This document shows, one piece after another, positions 42,287-51,339 of a DNA stretch of 64,000 bases (its first letter is position 1; the number at the start of each line of letters is the position of its first letter). The stretch is from Desulfovibrio aminophilus (lineage in GTDB: Bacteria; Desulfobacterota; Desulfovibrionia; Desulfovibrionales; Desulfovibrionaceae). The stretch covers positions 1-64,000 of the forward strand of contig NZ_JAMHGA010000011.1 of the NCBI RefSeq assembly GCF_023660105.1, written 5' to 3'. The translations under genes and the position numbers were made by a program. Under the pieces are notes generated by a model. That model saw only the letters and a program-made list of their open reading frames with translations, made no database searches and was not told where the DNA came from.

Positions 42287-44731
42287 TTACTCGTCGGCAG
42301 GACGGGAGTAGGAGCAGCCCTTCTTGGGGCAGGCGATGATCTGGCCCTTGGCCTTGGTGTTCTTGCGGACGAGGACGGGGTGCCCGCAGTCCGGGCAGGC
42401 CTCGGCGATGGGCCAGTCCCAGGTGGCGTAGTCGCACTTGGGGTAGCGGGAGCAGGAGTAGAAGACCTTGCCCCGGCGGGAGCTTTTTTCCACGAGTTCG
42501 CCGTCGCAGCCCGGGTTGGGGCATTTGACGCCGGTGCGGAAGGGCTCGGTGTAGTCGCAGTCCGGGTAGCCGGAGCAGGCGATGAAGCGTGAGCCGGTGC
42601 GGGCGGTCTTGAGCAGGAGATCCTTGCCGCACTTGGGGCACTTGCCCACGACTTCCTGGGCGGCGGCCTCGCGGACCACGATGGCGCCGTTCTCGTCGCG
42701 GGTGAAGTTCTTGATGCCCTTGCAGTCGGGGTAGCCGGAGCAGCCCAGGAACTCGCCCCGGGAGCCGGACTTGACGAGCATGGGCTTGCCGCAGTGGTCG
42801 CAGGCGATGTCCGTGACCTCGTTGCGGGCGCGCTCCCTGATCTGGATGGCGCCGTTCTCGTCGCGGGTGAAGTCCTTGATGTTCTTGCAGTCCGGGTAGC
42901 CGGTGCAGCCGAGGAACTCGCCGGTCTTGCCGAACTTCACGGCCATGGGCTTGCCGCAGAGGTCGCAGGCGATGCCGGTGTCCTGGCTGACGCGGGTCAT
43001 CTCCTTCTGGGCCTTTTCCAGGAGGGGATAGAAGCCCTCGGCGAAATGGCTGATGAGCGCGGTCCAGTCCTGCTTGCCCTCGGACACGGCGTCGAGCTTG
43101 TTCTCCATGTCGGCGGTGAAGCCCACGTCCATGAGCTCGGGGAAGTGGTCGGAGAGCTTGTCGCTGACCGTGACGCCCAGCTCGGTGGGGGCGAAGCGCT
43201 TCTCCTCCAGGCGCACGTACTCGCGGTCCTGGATGGTGGAGATGATGGCCGCGTAGGTGGAGGGCCGCCCGATGCCCAGCTCCTCCAGCTCCTTGACCAG
43301 GGAGGCCTCGGAGTAGCGGGCGGGCGGGGTGGTGAACTTCTGTTCCTTGCGGATTTCGCGGACGTCGAGGCGGTCGCCGGGGGCCAGCTTGGGCAGGTCG
43401 GCGGAGGTCTCCTCGGCCTCGGGGTCGGCGGGCTCGGCGTCCTTCTTGGCCACCTTGGCCTGGGCGGCGAGAAAGCCGGGGAAGAGCAGGCGTTCGCCCT
43501 TGGCCCGCCAGAGGGTCTTGGCGGCGCGCACGGTGACGGTGGTGTCCCAGAATTCGGCGTCGGCCATCTGGGAGGCCATGAAGCGCTGCCAGATGAGGGA
43601 GTAGATGCGGTACTGGTCCGCGGGCAGGAGCGGCTTGAGCTGCTCGGGGGTCAGGGTCACGTCCACCGGGCGGATGGCTTCGTGGGCGTCCTGGGCGCTG
43701 CCCTTGGTCTTGTAGGCCCGGGGCTTGGCGGGCAGGAAGTCCTTGCCGAAGCGCTCCTGGACCAGGGCGCGCGCCGCGTCGCGGGCCTCGTCGGCCACGC
43801 GCACGGAGTCGGTGCGCATGTAGGTGATGAGCGCCAGGGTGCCGCGGTCGCCCAGGTCCACGCCTTCGTAGAGGCGCTGGGCGATGGTCATGGTCTTCTT
43901 GGCCGGGTAGCCCAGGCGGTTGTTGGCGTCCTGCTGGAGGGTGGAGGTGATGTATGGCGGCAGGGGCGAGCGCTTGCGCTTCTTCTCCTCCACGGAGTCC
44001 ACGATGAAGTCGGAGCGGGACAGCTCCTCGTGCAGGGCCTCGGCCTCGGCGGCGGAGCCGATGGGGTTCGAGCCGGGCTTCACGGTCTTGCCGTCGTTCT
44101 TCCAGAGTTCGGTCCAGAAGGGCGGGGGCGTGCCCGCGGCGAGCAGGGCCTTGAAGGGCCAGTATTCCTCGGGGCGGAAGGCGTGGCGGAGCTTCTCGCG
44201 CTCCACGATGAGCTTGAGGGCCACGGACTGCACGCGTCCGGCGGAGATGCCGCGCTTGACCTTCTTCCAGAGGATGGGGCTGATCTTGTAGCCCACGAGG
44301 CGGTCGAGGATGCGGCGGGCCTGCTGGGAGTCGAAGAGCCGCTCGTTCAGCTCGCGGGGGTGCTCCAGGGCCTCGCGCACGGCCCGGGGGGTGATCTCGT
44401 TGAACTGGATGCGGGAAAGATTGCCGTTGTCGGCCTTGATGAGCTCGGCCACGTGCCAGGCGATGGCCTCTCCCTCGCGGTCCGGGTCCGGGGCCAGGAA
44501 GACCTTGTCGGCCCGCTTGGCGGCGGCCTTGAGGCGCTTGACCACGTCCTCCTTGCCCTTGATGACCTGATAGCGGGGGGCGAAGCCCTGGGCCTCGTCC
44601 ACGCCCAGGTCGCGCACGGGCAGATCGCGCACGTGACCCACGGAGGCTTCGACCATGTAGTCCTTGCCCAGGAACTTGCCGATGGTCTTCACCTTGGCCG
44701 GCGACTCGACGATGATGAGATTCTTGCCCAT
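42287..44731 (-). CDS. topA: DNA topoisomerase I with five C-terminal zinc ribbons
   Basis: This 814-residue type IA topoisomerase relaxes negative supercoils. The Toprim domain starts MGKNLIIVESPAKVKTIGKF and includes APDPDREGEAIAWHV. The catalytic tyrosine lies in LALITYMRTDSVR near residue 305. The C-terminal third (from about residue 590) contains five cysteine-rich zinc ribbons, each like CDLCGKPM followed by LGCTGYPDCK, more than the three or four of many homologues. The start at 44731 is the conserved N-terminus; the frame is open further upstream through the antisense of zupT. A diverged hairpin repeat follows directly after the stop. Confidence 0.97.
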   Translation of the reverse strand: MGKNLIIVESPAKVKTIGKFLGKDYMVEASVGHVRDLPVRDLGVDEAQGFAPRYQVIKGKEDVVKRLKAAAKRADKVFLAPDPDREGEAIAWHVAELIKADNGNLSRIQFNEITPRAVREALEHPRELNERLFDSQQARRILDRLVGYKISPILWKKVKRGISAGRVQSVALKLIVEREKLRHAFRPEEYWPFKALLAAGTPPPFWTELWKNDGKTVKPGSNPIGSAAEAEALHEELSRSDFIVDSVEEKKRKRSPLPPYITSTLQQDANNRLGYPAKKTMTIAQRLYEGVDLGDRGTLALITYMRTDSVRVADEARDAARALVQERFGKDFLPAKPRAYKTKGSAQDAHEAIRPVDVTLTPEQLKPLLPADQYRIYSLIWQRFMASQMADAEFWDTTVTVRAAKTLWRAKGERLLFPGFLAAQAKVAKKDAEPADPEAEETSADLPKLAPGDRLDVREIRKEQKFTTPPARYSEASLVKELEELGIGRPSTYAAIISTIQDREYVRLEEKRFAPTELGVTVSDKLSDHFPELMDVGFTADMENKLDAVSEGKQDWTALISHFAEGFYPLLEKAQKEMTRVSQDTGIACDLCGKPMAVKFGKTGEFLGCTGYPDCKNIKDFTRDENGAIQIRERARNEVTDIACDHCGKPMLVKSGSRGEFLGCSGYPDCKGIKNFTRDENGAIVVREAAAQEVVGKCPKCGKDLLLKTARTGSRFIACSGYPDCDYTEPFRTGVKCPNPGCDGELVEKSSRRGKVFYSCSRYPKCDYATWDWPIAEACPDCGHPVLVRKNTKAKGQIIACPKKGCSYSRPADE

Positions 44732-44780
44732 GTCGGGTGGGCTATAGCCACCCCGGGGCCGCTTGGCAAGGGCGGGGGGA

Positions 44781-45620
44781 TCAGAGGAACAGAAGCAGGG
44801 AGACGGACATGACGGCCATGCCCGCCACCAGCCCGTAAACGCAGAGATGGTGCTCCCCGAACTCCTCGGCCGCCGGGAGGAGTTCGTCCAGAGAGATGAA
44901 GACCATGATCCCGGCCACGCCGCCGAAGAGCAGGCCGAAGACCGCCTGGGAGAAGAAGGGCATGAGCAGGAGCCAGCCGACCAGGGCTCCCACGGGCTCG
45001 GCGAGGCCGGAGAGGAAGGAGAGCAGGAAGGCCTTGCGGCGGTCGCCGGTGGCGTAGAACAGGGGCACGGACACGGCGATGCCCTCGGGAATGTTGTGGA
45101 TGGCGATGGCCACGGCGATGGCCAGACCCAGGGCCGGATCGGTGAGGGCGGCGGAGAAGGTGGCCAGCCCCTCGGGGAAGTTGTGGATGGCGATGGCCAG
45201 GGCCGCGAAGATTCCGGTGTGGTGGAGCTTGCCGAAGTCGTGGGCTTCGTTGCGCGGCAGGTTCTCCAGCCCCTGGTCCATCTCCTCGATGGAGTGCGGC
45301 TGGTGGGGGTTTTCGTATTCCGGCACGAGCTTGTCGATGAGGGCGATGAGACCCATGCCCGCGAAGAAGGCCGCCGCCGAGGCCCAGGCCCCGGCCGTAT
45401 CGCCCCATTGGGCGGAGAGGGCCGCGCGGGACTTGGACAGGATCTCCACGAAGGAAACGTAGAGCATGACGCCGGCGGAAAAGCCCAGGGCCAGGGAGAG
45501 GAAGCGGGTGTTCGTGCGGCGGGTGAAGAAGGCCAGGGCCGAGCCGATGCCCGTGGACAGCCCGGCGAGGAGCGTGAGCCCGAAGGCGAAGAGGATGGTT
45601 CCCGTTTCCACGGGGGGCAT
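44781..45620 (-). CDS. zupT: ZIP-family divalent metal transporter ZupT
   Basis: This 279-residue inner-membrane transporter takes up zinc and related ions. Eight membrane helices are likely. The twin metal-binding motifs are [16 protein letters not shown] near residue 144 and [16 protein letters not shown] near residue 173, both diagnostic for ZIP transporters. A charged loop with [12 protein letters not shown] lies between helices 3 and 4. It ends 50 bases upstream of topA on the same strand and may be transcribed with it. Confidence 0.95.
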   Translation of the reverse strand: MPPVETGTILFAFGLTLLAGLSTGIGSALAFFTRRTNTRFLSLALGFSAGVMLYVSFVEILSKSRAALSAQWGDTAGAWASAAAFFAGMGLIALIDKLVPEYENPHQPHSIEEMDQGLENLPRNEAHDFGKLHHTGIFAALAIAIHNFPEGLATFSAALTDPALGLAIAVAIAIHNIPEGIAVSVPLFYATGDRRKAFLLSFLSGLAEPVGALVGWLLLMPFFSQAVFGLLFGGVAGIMVFISLDELLPAAEEFGEHHLCVYGLVAGMAVMSVSLLLFL

Positions 45621-45694
45621 GTTAGCATGAAAGCGCGGCGGCTGTCAGCGCGGTCGGGCGCGTCCTCCGGCGACGCCGCCTTGGGGAAAAGCCC

Positions 45695-46654
45695 ATGCAC
45701 CCGTCCTACGCCCGCCTCGGAGCGGATGAACTGAGGCGAAGGGCCGAGTCGGCCCTGGCCCGGCTCGCGGCCTGCGACCTCTGCCCCCGGAAATGCGGCG
45801 TGGACCGCGCGGCCGGGGAGTCGGGCTTTTGCCGGACCGGGCGGCGGGCGGTGGTGGCCTCATACCAGCTCCACTACGGCGAGGAGTCCGTGCTCGTGGG
45901 CGAGGGCGGCTCAGGGGCCGTCTTTTTCTCCGGCTGCAACCTGGGCTGCGTGTTCTGCCAGAACTGGGACATCAGCCACGCGGACGCGGACGGACGCCTG
46001 AAGGGCCTTGAGGCCTCGGCCGGGGAGTTGGCCGGGGTCATGCTGGAGCTCCAGTCCCAGGGCGCGGAGAACATCAACCTGGTGAGCCCCACGCACGTGG
46101 CGGCCCAGATATTGGAGGCCCTGCCCCTGGCCCTGGAGCGCGGCCTGTCCCTGCCCCTGGTCTGGAACACGGGGGGCTACGAATCCCTGGAGACCCTGGC
46201 CCTGCTGGACGGGGTGGCGGACATCTTCATGCCCGACGCCAAGGTCTGGGACCCGGACATCGCGGCCCGCATCCTCCTGGCCCGGGACTACCCGGAGACC
46301 GCGCGGGCGGCCATCGCGGAGATGCACCGCCAGGTGGGCGATCTGGAACTGGACGACCGGGGCCTGGCGCGGAAGGGGCTGCTGGTCCGGCACCTGGTCC
46401 TACCCGGAGGGCTTGCCGGGACCAGGGCATGGATGGAGTTCCTGGCCGGGCTTTCGCCGTTGACCTTCGTGAACGTCATGGGCCAATATCACCCCTGTGG
46501 CCGGGCCGGGGAATTCCCGGGCCTGGAGCGGGCCGTGCGCGGCGAAGAGCACGCCGCGGCCCTGGAAGCGGCCCGCCGGGCAGGGCTCATGCGCCTGGAC
46601 GGGGACCCGGCGTTGCTGCTGGAGCGGATTCTCCGCCGGGCGAGGGGTGGCTGA
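45695..46654 (+). CDS. Radical SAM protein, COG1313 (pyruvate-formate-lyase-activating-enzyme-like)
   Basis: This 319-residue protein has an N-terminal cysteine motif CDLCPRKCGVDRAAGESGFC, a probable accessory metal site. The radical-SAM cluster motif GCNLGCVFCQNWDIS (CxxxCxxC) is near residue 87. The GxIxGxxE-type region and C-terminal barrel follow. It belongs to the uncharacterised COG1313 group resembling PflA. No glycyl-radical enzyme partner is in the window, so the substrate is unknown. Confidence 0.9.
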   Translation: MHPSYARLGADELRRRAESALARLAACDLCPRKCGVDRAAGESGFCRTGRRAVVASYQLHYGEESVLVGEGGSGAVFFSGCNLGCVFCQNWDISHADADGRLKGLEASAGELAGVMLELQSQGAENINLVSPTHVAAQILEALPLALERGLSLPLVWNTGGYESLETLALLDGVADIFMPDAKVWDPDIAARILLARDYPETARAAIAEMHRQVGDLELDDRGLARKGLLVRHLVLPGGLAGTRAWMEFLAGLSPLTFVNVMGQYHPCGRAGEFPGLERAVRGEEHAAALEAARRAGLMRLDGDPALLLERILRRARGG

Positions 46655-46837
46655 ACAAAAATGTCAGCCTTCAAAATCACGCCCCTGTAGGGCCTTGCCG
46701 GCGTTTTACGTTTTCGTCAGGCTTCTTTCGATTTCCGCCGGTTTTTTTCACAAAAACGGCAATCTCGCACCGCGAAACGCGGCCCACCGATTTTGGGATC
46801 AGCCGCAACTAGCTGAAAAACAAGAGCAACAATCCTT

Positions 46838-46854
46838 TGGCACGGGTATTGTTA
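46838..46854 (+). promoter_or_regulatory. Sigma-54-type promoter for glnA
   Basis: TGGCACG-GGTA-TTGTT matches the sigma-54 consensus TGGCACG-N4-TTGCT except that the -12 GC reads GT. It lies about 60 bases upstream of the glnA start in an A/T-rich patch. An AACAAT/ATTGTT inverted repeat surrounds it. Sigma-54 control of glutamine synthetase is well known. Confidence 0.75.
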
Positions 46855-46912
46855 TTCCCTGCGGACCGGACTGCCCGGCCCGAGACGGAACACCAACTTG
46901 TGGAGGAAGGAT

Positions 46913-48256
46913 ATGGAAATTCCTGTTTTCAAGTGCAAGAACGCCGATGACGTCATGAAGGCGGTGAAGGACTACAACGTCAGCTTCATCCAGTACTGGT
47001 TCATGGACATCCTCGGCACCCTGAAGAGCTTCCAGATCACGCCCAAGGAACTCGAGGCCTCCTTCGAGGAAGGCATGGGCTTCGACGGCTCCTCGATCCT
47101 CGGCTTCTGCCGCATCGACGAGTCCGACATGGTGGCCATGCCCGACCCGACCACCTTCCAGATCTGCTCCTGGCGCCCCACCGAGCGTCCGGTGGCCCGG
47201 ATGTTCTGCGACATCGTCAACCCCGACGGCACCCCCTACGCCGGCGACTCCCGCTACTGCCTGAAGCGCGTCCTGGCCAAGGCCGCCCAGAAGGGCTACA
47301 CCTTCTACACCGGCCCCGAGCTGGAGTTCTTCCTCTTCGCCGACGACCAGGGCACCCAGATCCTGGACCAGGGCGGCTACTTCGACGCCCCGCCCCTGGA
47401 TCTCGGCAACAACATCCGCCGCGACATCATCTTCGCCCTGGAGTCCATGGGCATCGCCATCGAGTACAGCCACCACGAAGTGGCCCCCTCGCAGCATGAG
47501 ATCGACATGCGCTACGCCGAGGGCCTCAAGATGGCCGACACGGTCATGACCTACCGCGTGGTGGTCAAGGAGACCGCCCGCAAGCACGGCTGCTACGCCA
47601 CCTTCATGCCCAAGCCCATCTTCGGCGAGAACGGCTCCGGCATGCACGTGCACCAGTCCCTGTTCAAGAAGGGCAAGAACGTCTTCTACGACGCCAACGA
47701 CAAGTACCATCTGTCCGCCGACGGCAAGAGCTACATCGCGGGCATCCTCAAGCACGCCCCCGAGTTCGCCTGCGTGACCAACCAGTGGGTCAACTCCTAC
47801 AAGCGCCTGGTGCCCGGCTACGAGGCCCCGGTGTACGTGGCCTGGGCCCGCCGCAACCGCTCGGCCCTGGTCCGCGTGCCCATGTACAAGCCCGGCAAGG
47901 AAGCCGCCACCCGCATGGAGCTGCGCTGCCCCGACCCGGCCGCCAACCCCTACCTGGCCTTCGCGGTCATGCTGGCCGCCGGCCTCAAGGGCATGGAAGA
48001 GAGCTACAAGCTGGCCGATCCGGTCGAGGCCGACATCTTCCACATGGATGAGAAGACCCTCAAGAAGCACAAGATCACGTCCCTGCCCGGCAGCCTGTAC
48101 GAGGCCGCCCAACTGATGAGGAAGTCCGCCCTGGTCAAGGAGACCCTGGGCGACCACATCTTCACCAAGCTCTACGAGAACAAGATGGCCGAGTGGGACC
48201 GCTACCGCATCCAGGTCACCGACTACGAGCTTGAGCGGTACCTGCCCCTCATGTAG
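46913..48256 (+). CDS. glnA: Glutamine synthetase, type I-alpha
   Basis: This 447-residue enzyme condenses ammonia and glutamate. Signature blocks are MGFDGSSILGF near residue 55, GPELEFFLF near residue 137, FGENGSGMHVHQSL near residue 240 and RNRSALVRVP near residue 315. Length and the absence of the adenylylation-site motif NLYDLPPE (here KITSLPGSLYEAA) identify the GSI-alpha subgroup, so it is controlled by feedback inhibition rather than adenylylation. The ATG at 46913 follows GGAGGAAGG. A sigma-54-type promoter precedes it, and a terminator follows at 48289. Confidence 0.97.
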   Translation: MEIPVFKCKNADDVMKAVKDYNVSFIQYWFMDILGTLKSFQITPKELEASFEEGMGFDGSSILGFCRIDESDMVAMPDPTTFQICSWRPTERPVARMFCDIVNPDGTPYAGDSRYCLKRVLAKAAQKGYTFYTGPELEFFLFADDQGTQILDQGGYFDAPPLDLGNNIRRDIIFALESMGIAIEYSHHEVAPSQHEIDMRYAEGLKMADTVMTYRVVVKETARKHGCYATFMPKPIFGENGSGMHVHQSLFKKGKNVFYDANDKYHLSADGKSYIAGILKHAPEFACVTNQWVNSYKRLVPGYEAPVYVAWARRNRSALVRVPMYKPGKEAATRMELRCPDPAANPYLAFAVMLAAGLKGMEESYKLADPVEADIFHMDEKTLKKHKITSLPGSLYEAAQLMRKSALVKETLGDHIFTKLYENKMAEWDRYRIQVTDYELERYLPLM

Positions 48257-48288
48257 CAATCACCTCCGCGGTCTCCGCCTCAATAGGG

Positions 48289-48314
48289 AAAGGCCCGCTT
48301 CGGCGGGCCTTTTT
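48289..48314 (+). terminator. Rho-independent terminator after glnA
   Basis: AAAGGCCCGC-TTCG-GCGGGCCTTTTT is a 10-bp stem with an ultrastable TTCG loop and a T tract, 33 bases after the glnA stop. An almost identical hairpin ends the methyltransferase gene at 49191. Confidence 0.9.
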
Positions 48315-48360
48315 CGTCGGGGCCGTGAAATCCGACCCGGCTTTCTTGTAGAAAATTTTG

Positions 48361-48477
48361 TATAAAAACTCCCCGAACCGATGACAACCGCCTGGACAAC
48401 GGGGGAAACAACCGTAATGCTCGGCGCACACCCGGCGGGGAAGGATTCCGGACCGCCGCAACACCTGGGGCAAGACC
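48361..48477 (+). ncRNA. Possibly structured leader of the methyltransferase gene
   Basis: After a TATAAA -10-like hexamer at 48361, about 110 non-coding bases precede the ATG. CCCCG (48371-48375) can pair with CGGGG (48400-48404), AACCG occurs three times, and CGGCGG/CCGCCG (48433-48438/48453-48458) enclose GGAA/TTCC. The same CCCC could instead mask the GGGG ribosome site at 48467-48470. It does not match a riboswitch class that I recognise. Confidence 0.3.
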
Positions 48478-49152
48478 ATGAGAAGCAAGGAAAACAAGGG
48501 AACCGCGTTCACGGGGCTGGCAGGCGGAGCGCACTACAAGCGCTGGTCCAAGCTCTTCGGAATGAATGAAAAATTCTATCGGCAAGGGCTCGGCGGCCTC
48601 GCCTTGGGCCAGGGGATGCAGGCCCTGGACCTGGGCTGCGGACCCGGGGCGTTGTCCTTCGCCTTGGCGGAAACGGCGCATCCAGACGCCGCGATCCTCG
48701 GCCTGGACATCTCCGACGACCAGCTCGCCTATGCCCGCAGCCAGGCACACGGCTTCCCCTGTGCCCTCGAATTCCGCAACGCCTCCATGGATGAGATCCC
48801 CTATCCGGACGAAACCTTCGATCTGGTGATGAGTTCCATGGCCCTGCACGAAACCCCTCCGGCGGTGCGCCGCGCCGCCATCAGGGAAACGGCGCGGGTC
48901 CTGAAGACGAACGGCGTGTTCCTGCTGGTGGAGTGGAGCCGTCCGAAGCTCGGCCTGTGGGGCGCGATCTGGCTTCCGCTGATCGTGTGGGGCGAAAAGA
49001 ACAAGGACAACTGGAACAATGCCTACCCGGCGCTGTGCCGGGACCAGGGCCTGTTTCTGGAGGAAGACCGCTACATCAACTCCCTGGCCCGCCGCCAATT
49101 GTTCCGAAAAGGCTCTCCCGCCAAGGCGGATATGGGTGGGCCGGTTGCATGA
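48478..49152 (+). CDS. Class I SAM-dependent methyltransferase
   Basis: This 224-residue methyltransferase of the Methyltransf_11/25 type has motif I as ALDLGCGPGALSFALAE near residue 48, motif II LGLDISDDQLAYA near residue 72, and the post-motif FDLVMSSMALHET near residue 117. The N-terminal region (GLAGGAHYKRWSKLFGMN) resembles ubiquinone/menaquinone and small-molecule methyltransferases. It lacks the extra cysteines of arsenite methyltransferases. Its substrate is unknown. It stands alone between two TTCG terminators with a long leader. Confidence 0.87.
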   Translation: MRSKENKGTAFTGLAGGAHYKRWSKLFGMNEKFYRQGLGGLALGQGMQALDLGCGPGALSFALAETAHPDAAILGLDISDDQLAYARSQAHGFPCALEFRNASMDEIPYPDETFDLVMSSMALHETPPAVRRAAIRETARVLKTNGVFLLVEWSRPKLGLWGAIWLPLIVWGEKNKDNWNNAYPALCRDQGLFLEEDRYINSLARRQLFRKGSPAKADMGGPVA

Positions 49153-49190
49153 ACAGGCGCGGGCGTGGTCTTTTCCCGCCATCCGCAAAG

Positions 49191-49224
49191 AAAAGGCCCG
49201 CTTCGGCGGGCCCTCTCTTTTTTT
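49191..49224. terminator. Terminator between methyltransferase and MFS genes
   Basis: AAAAGGCCCGC-TTCG-GCGGGCC followed by CTCTCTTTTTTTC is a TTCG-capped hairpin with a T tract, 38 bases after the methyltransferase stop. The A run on the other side lets it serve the convergent MFS gene as well. It is nearly identical to the hairpin after glnA. Confidence 0.85.
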
Positions 49225-49243
49225 CAGCATGAAGCCGGCTTCG

Positions 49244-50410
49244 TCAGCGGGCGGGCTCGGCGACGGCCTCCTCGGCCCGGGGCAGGCCCCAGGCCATGGC
49301 CGCGCTGAACAGCGGCAGGACCAGGGTCAGGGCCAGGGCCGGACGCAGGCCGTGGGCGTCGGCCACCATGCCCATGAGCGGCGCGGCGATGCCTCCGATG
49401 GAGATGGCCAGCCCCAGGGTCACGCCCGAGGAGAGCCCGAGCCTGCCGGGCAGGTAGTCCTGGCCCAGGACGATCATGGCGCTGTAAGGCACGGACAGGG
49501 CCAGGCCCAAAAGCACGAGCACGCCGAGGGCCGCCGCCGGGGTGTCCAGGAGCAGGAAGGCGGGCAGCAGGGGGATCATGGACAGGAAGCAGTAGAGGAT
49601 GATCCGGGGCTGGCTGTAGCGGTCGGCCAGCCGGCCCCCGGCCAGGGAGCCCACCACCGTGGAGCCCGCGAAGACCGCCAGGGCCGTGGCCCCGGCCTGC
49701 TGGGACTGCCCGAGCACGTGCATCCAGTAGAGCGGGATGAAGGTGTTGTAGCCGAAAAAGAGCATGGACCGGCCCACGATGGCCCCGGAGAGCCGCAGGA
49801 AGGGCTTCCAGGCCGCCCGGCCCGCGGGGGCCTGGGCGCTCTTCCGGGCCGAGGCCGCGACGCCGCCGGACTCGCGGAAGAAGACCAGGGCCACGGCCAG
49901 GGCCACGGCGCAGCCTGGGACCGCCAGGGCCGCCGAGCCCTTCAGCCCCCACCAGCCCATGGCCAGGGCCGCCAGGATGGGGCCCAGGGTGAAGCCCAGG
50001 GTGCCGCCCACGCCGAAGACGCTCATGGCCCCGGCCTTCTGTTCCCCGGAGTTGAGGTTCACCAGCCGCGCGGCCACCGGGTGGAAGGCGGCCACGCCCG
50101 TGCCGCAGACCGTGGCGGCCAGGAGCACCAGGGCGTAGGTCGGGGCCAGGCCCGTGGCTCCCAGGCCCAGGCAGGCCAGGATCACGGCCAGGGGCATGAG
50201 CCAGGTCCGCGATCCCCGGTCGGCCAGCATGCCGAAGGCGGGCTGGACCACGGTGGAGGCCACGTTGGAGGAGAAGACCACGGCCGCGGCCGCCGCGTAG
50301 GACAGGTCGTGGCGCGCGATGAGCAGGGGCAGAAGCGCGGGCAGGGCGCCCTGGTTGATGTCCGTGAACAGGTGGGCCACGGTCAGCAGGCCGATGCGGC
50401 GACGGTTCAT
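49244..50410 (-). CDS. MFS transporter, fosmidomycin-resistance (Fsr)-like
   Basis: This 388-residue protein has twelve predicted membrane helices. The first helix region GLLTVAHLFTDINQGALPAL matches the Fsr subgroup of the major facilitator superfamily. The motif between helices 2 and 3 is FGMLADRGSRTWLMPLAV. Such exporters pump out small hydrophilic compounds. It is divergent from an AraC regulator with a cupin domain, which probably controls it. Substrate unknown. Confidence 0.88.
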   Translation of the reverse strand: MNRRRIGLLTVAHLFTDINQGALPALLPLLIARHDLSYAAAAAVVFSSNVASTVVQPAFGMLADRGSRTWLMPLAVILACLGLGATGLAPTYALVLLAATVCGTGVAAFHPVAARLVNLNSGEQKAGAMSVFGVGGTLGFTLGPILAALAMGWWGLKGSAALAVPGCAVALAVALVFFRESGGVAASARKSAQAPAGRAAWKPFLRLSGAIVGRSMLFFGYNTFIPLYWMHVLGQSQQAGATALAVFAGSTVVGSLAGGRLADRYSQPRIILYCFLSMIPLLPAFLLLDTPAAALGVLVLLGLALSVPYSAMIVLGQDYLPGRLGLSSGVTLGLAISIGGIAAPLMGMVADAHGLRPALALTLVLPLFSAAMAWGLPRAEEAVAEPAR

Positions 50411-50550
50411 GCGATTCCTTCCTTGATGCGGTGCCGCGGCCGGAATGCGGCCGACGGCCTTGTCATTAGCCCAACCCCGGAGTAGTTTCTCGCGACAATA
50501 TGACGAAGAATAGCGCGAATCCGACAGAACCAGTCGGCGGCTGGAAGATC

Positions 50551-51339
50551 ATGCAACCCAACCAGGAGGCCGCGAACGACACGGACCCCACCCGGCCCGT
50601 GCTGGCCCTGGCCAGGGAGATCGCCCCGGGTCACGTCAACCAGCCCCACCGTCATCTGCGGGCCCAGCTCCTGCATCCCCTGGCCGGGGTCATGACCATC
50701 ACCACAGATGCTGGAATCTGGGCCGCGCCCGCGCATCTGGCCCTCTGGGTCCCGGCCGGGGTGGAGCATCAAGTGCGGGTCTACAGCCAGCTCTCGCTGA
50801 ACATTCTCTGCATCCTGCCAGAGGCCGCGCCGCACATGCCCACGGAATGCCGCCTGGCGCCCATGTCGCCGCTGCTGCGCGAGCTCATGGCCCGGGCCTG
50901 CTCCCTTCCTCGGAACTACGACCCCTCCGGGCCCGAGGGGAGGCTCATGGGCGTGATCCTGGACCAGCTCCAGACTCTGAGCGCTCCGCCCCTGTATCTT
51001 CCCGTGCCGAGGGACATCCGGCTCGCCCGCCTGTGCCGCCACATCATGGAGGACCCGGCGGACCAGAGCACCCTGCCCGAGCTGGCCGAGTGGGTCGGAG
51101 CCGCGGACCGCACCCTGCTGCGGCTGTTTCTCAAGGAGACCGGGATGTCCTTCCGGGCTTGGCGGCAACAGGCCCGGCTCTTCGTGGCCCTGGGCAAACT
51201 GGCCGCCGGGGAGCCGGTGTCGTCCGTGGCCCTGGACCTGGGCTACGAGAGCCAGAGCGCGTTCATCGCCATGTTCCGCCGGGCCCTGGGGACCACGCCG
51301 GGACGCTATTTCTCGGGCGGGAAAACGGCCCCGGACTAG
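50551..51339 (+). CDS. AraC-family regulator with N-terminal cupin domain
   Basis: This 262-residue transcription factor has a cupin sensor at the N-terminus (NQPHRHLRAQLLHPLAGV, residues about 25-85). A C-terminal AraC domain with two helix-turn-helix motifs includes STLPELAEWVGAADRTLLRL and SSVALDLGYESQSAFIAMFR. The ATG at 50551 is preferred over one at 50500, because a GACAATAT -10-like element overlaps the upstream start and GGAAG precedes 50551. It is divergent from the MFS exporter and is likely to regulate it. It ends convergently, overlapping the stop of the TPR lipoprotein gene by four bases. Confidence 0.9.
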   Translation: MQPNQEAANDTDPTRPVLALAREIAPGHVNQPHRHLRAQLLHPLAGVMTITTDAGIWAAPAHLALWVPAGVEHQVRVYSQLSLNILCILPEAAPHMPTECRLAPMSPLLRELMARACSLPRNYDPSGPEGRLMGVILDQLQTLSAPPLYLPVPRDIRLARLCRHIMEDPADQSTLPELAEWVGAADRTLLRLFLKETGMSFRAWRQQARLFVALGKLAAGEPVSSVALDLGYESQSAFIAMFRRALGTTPGRYFSGGKTAPD

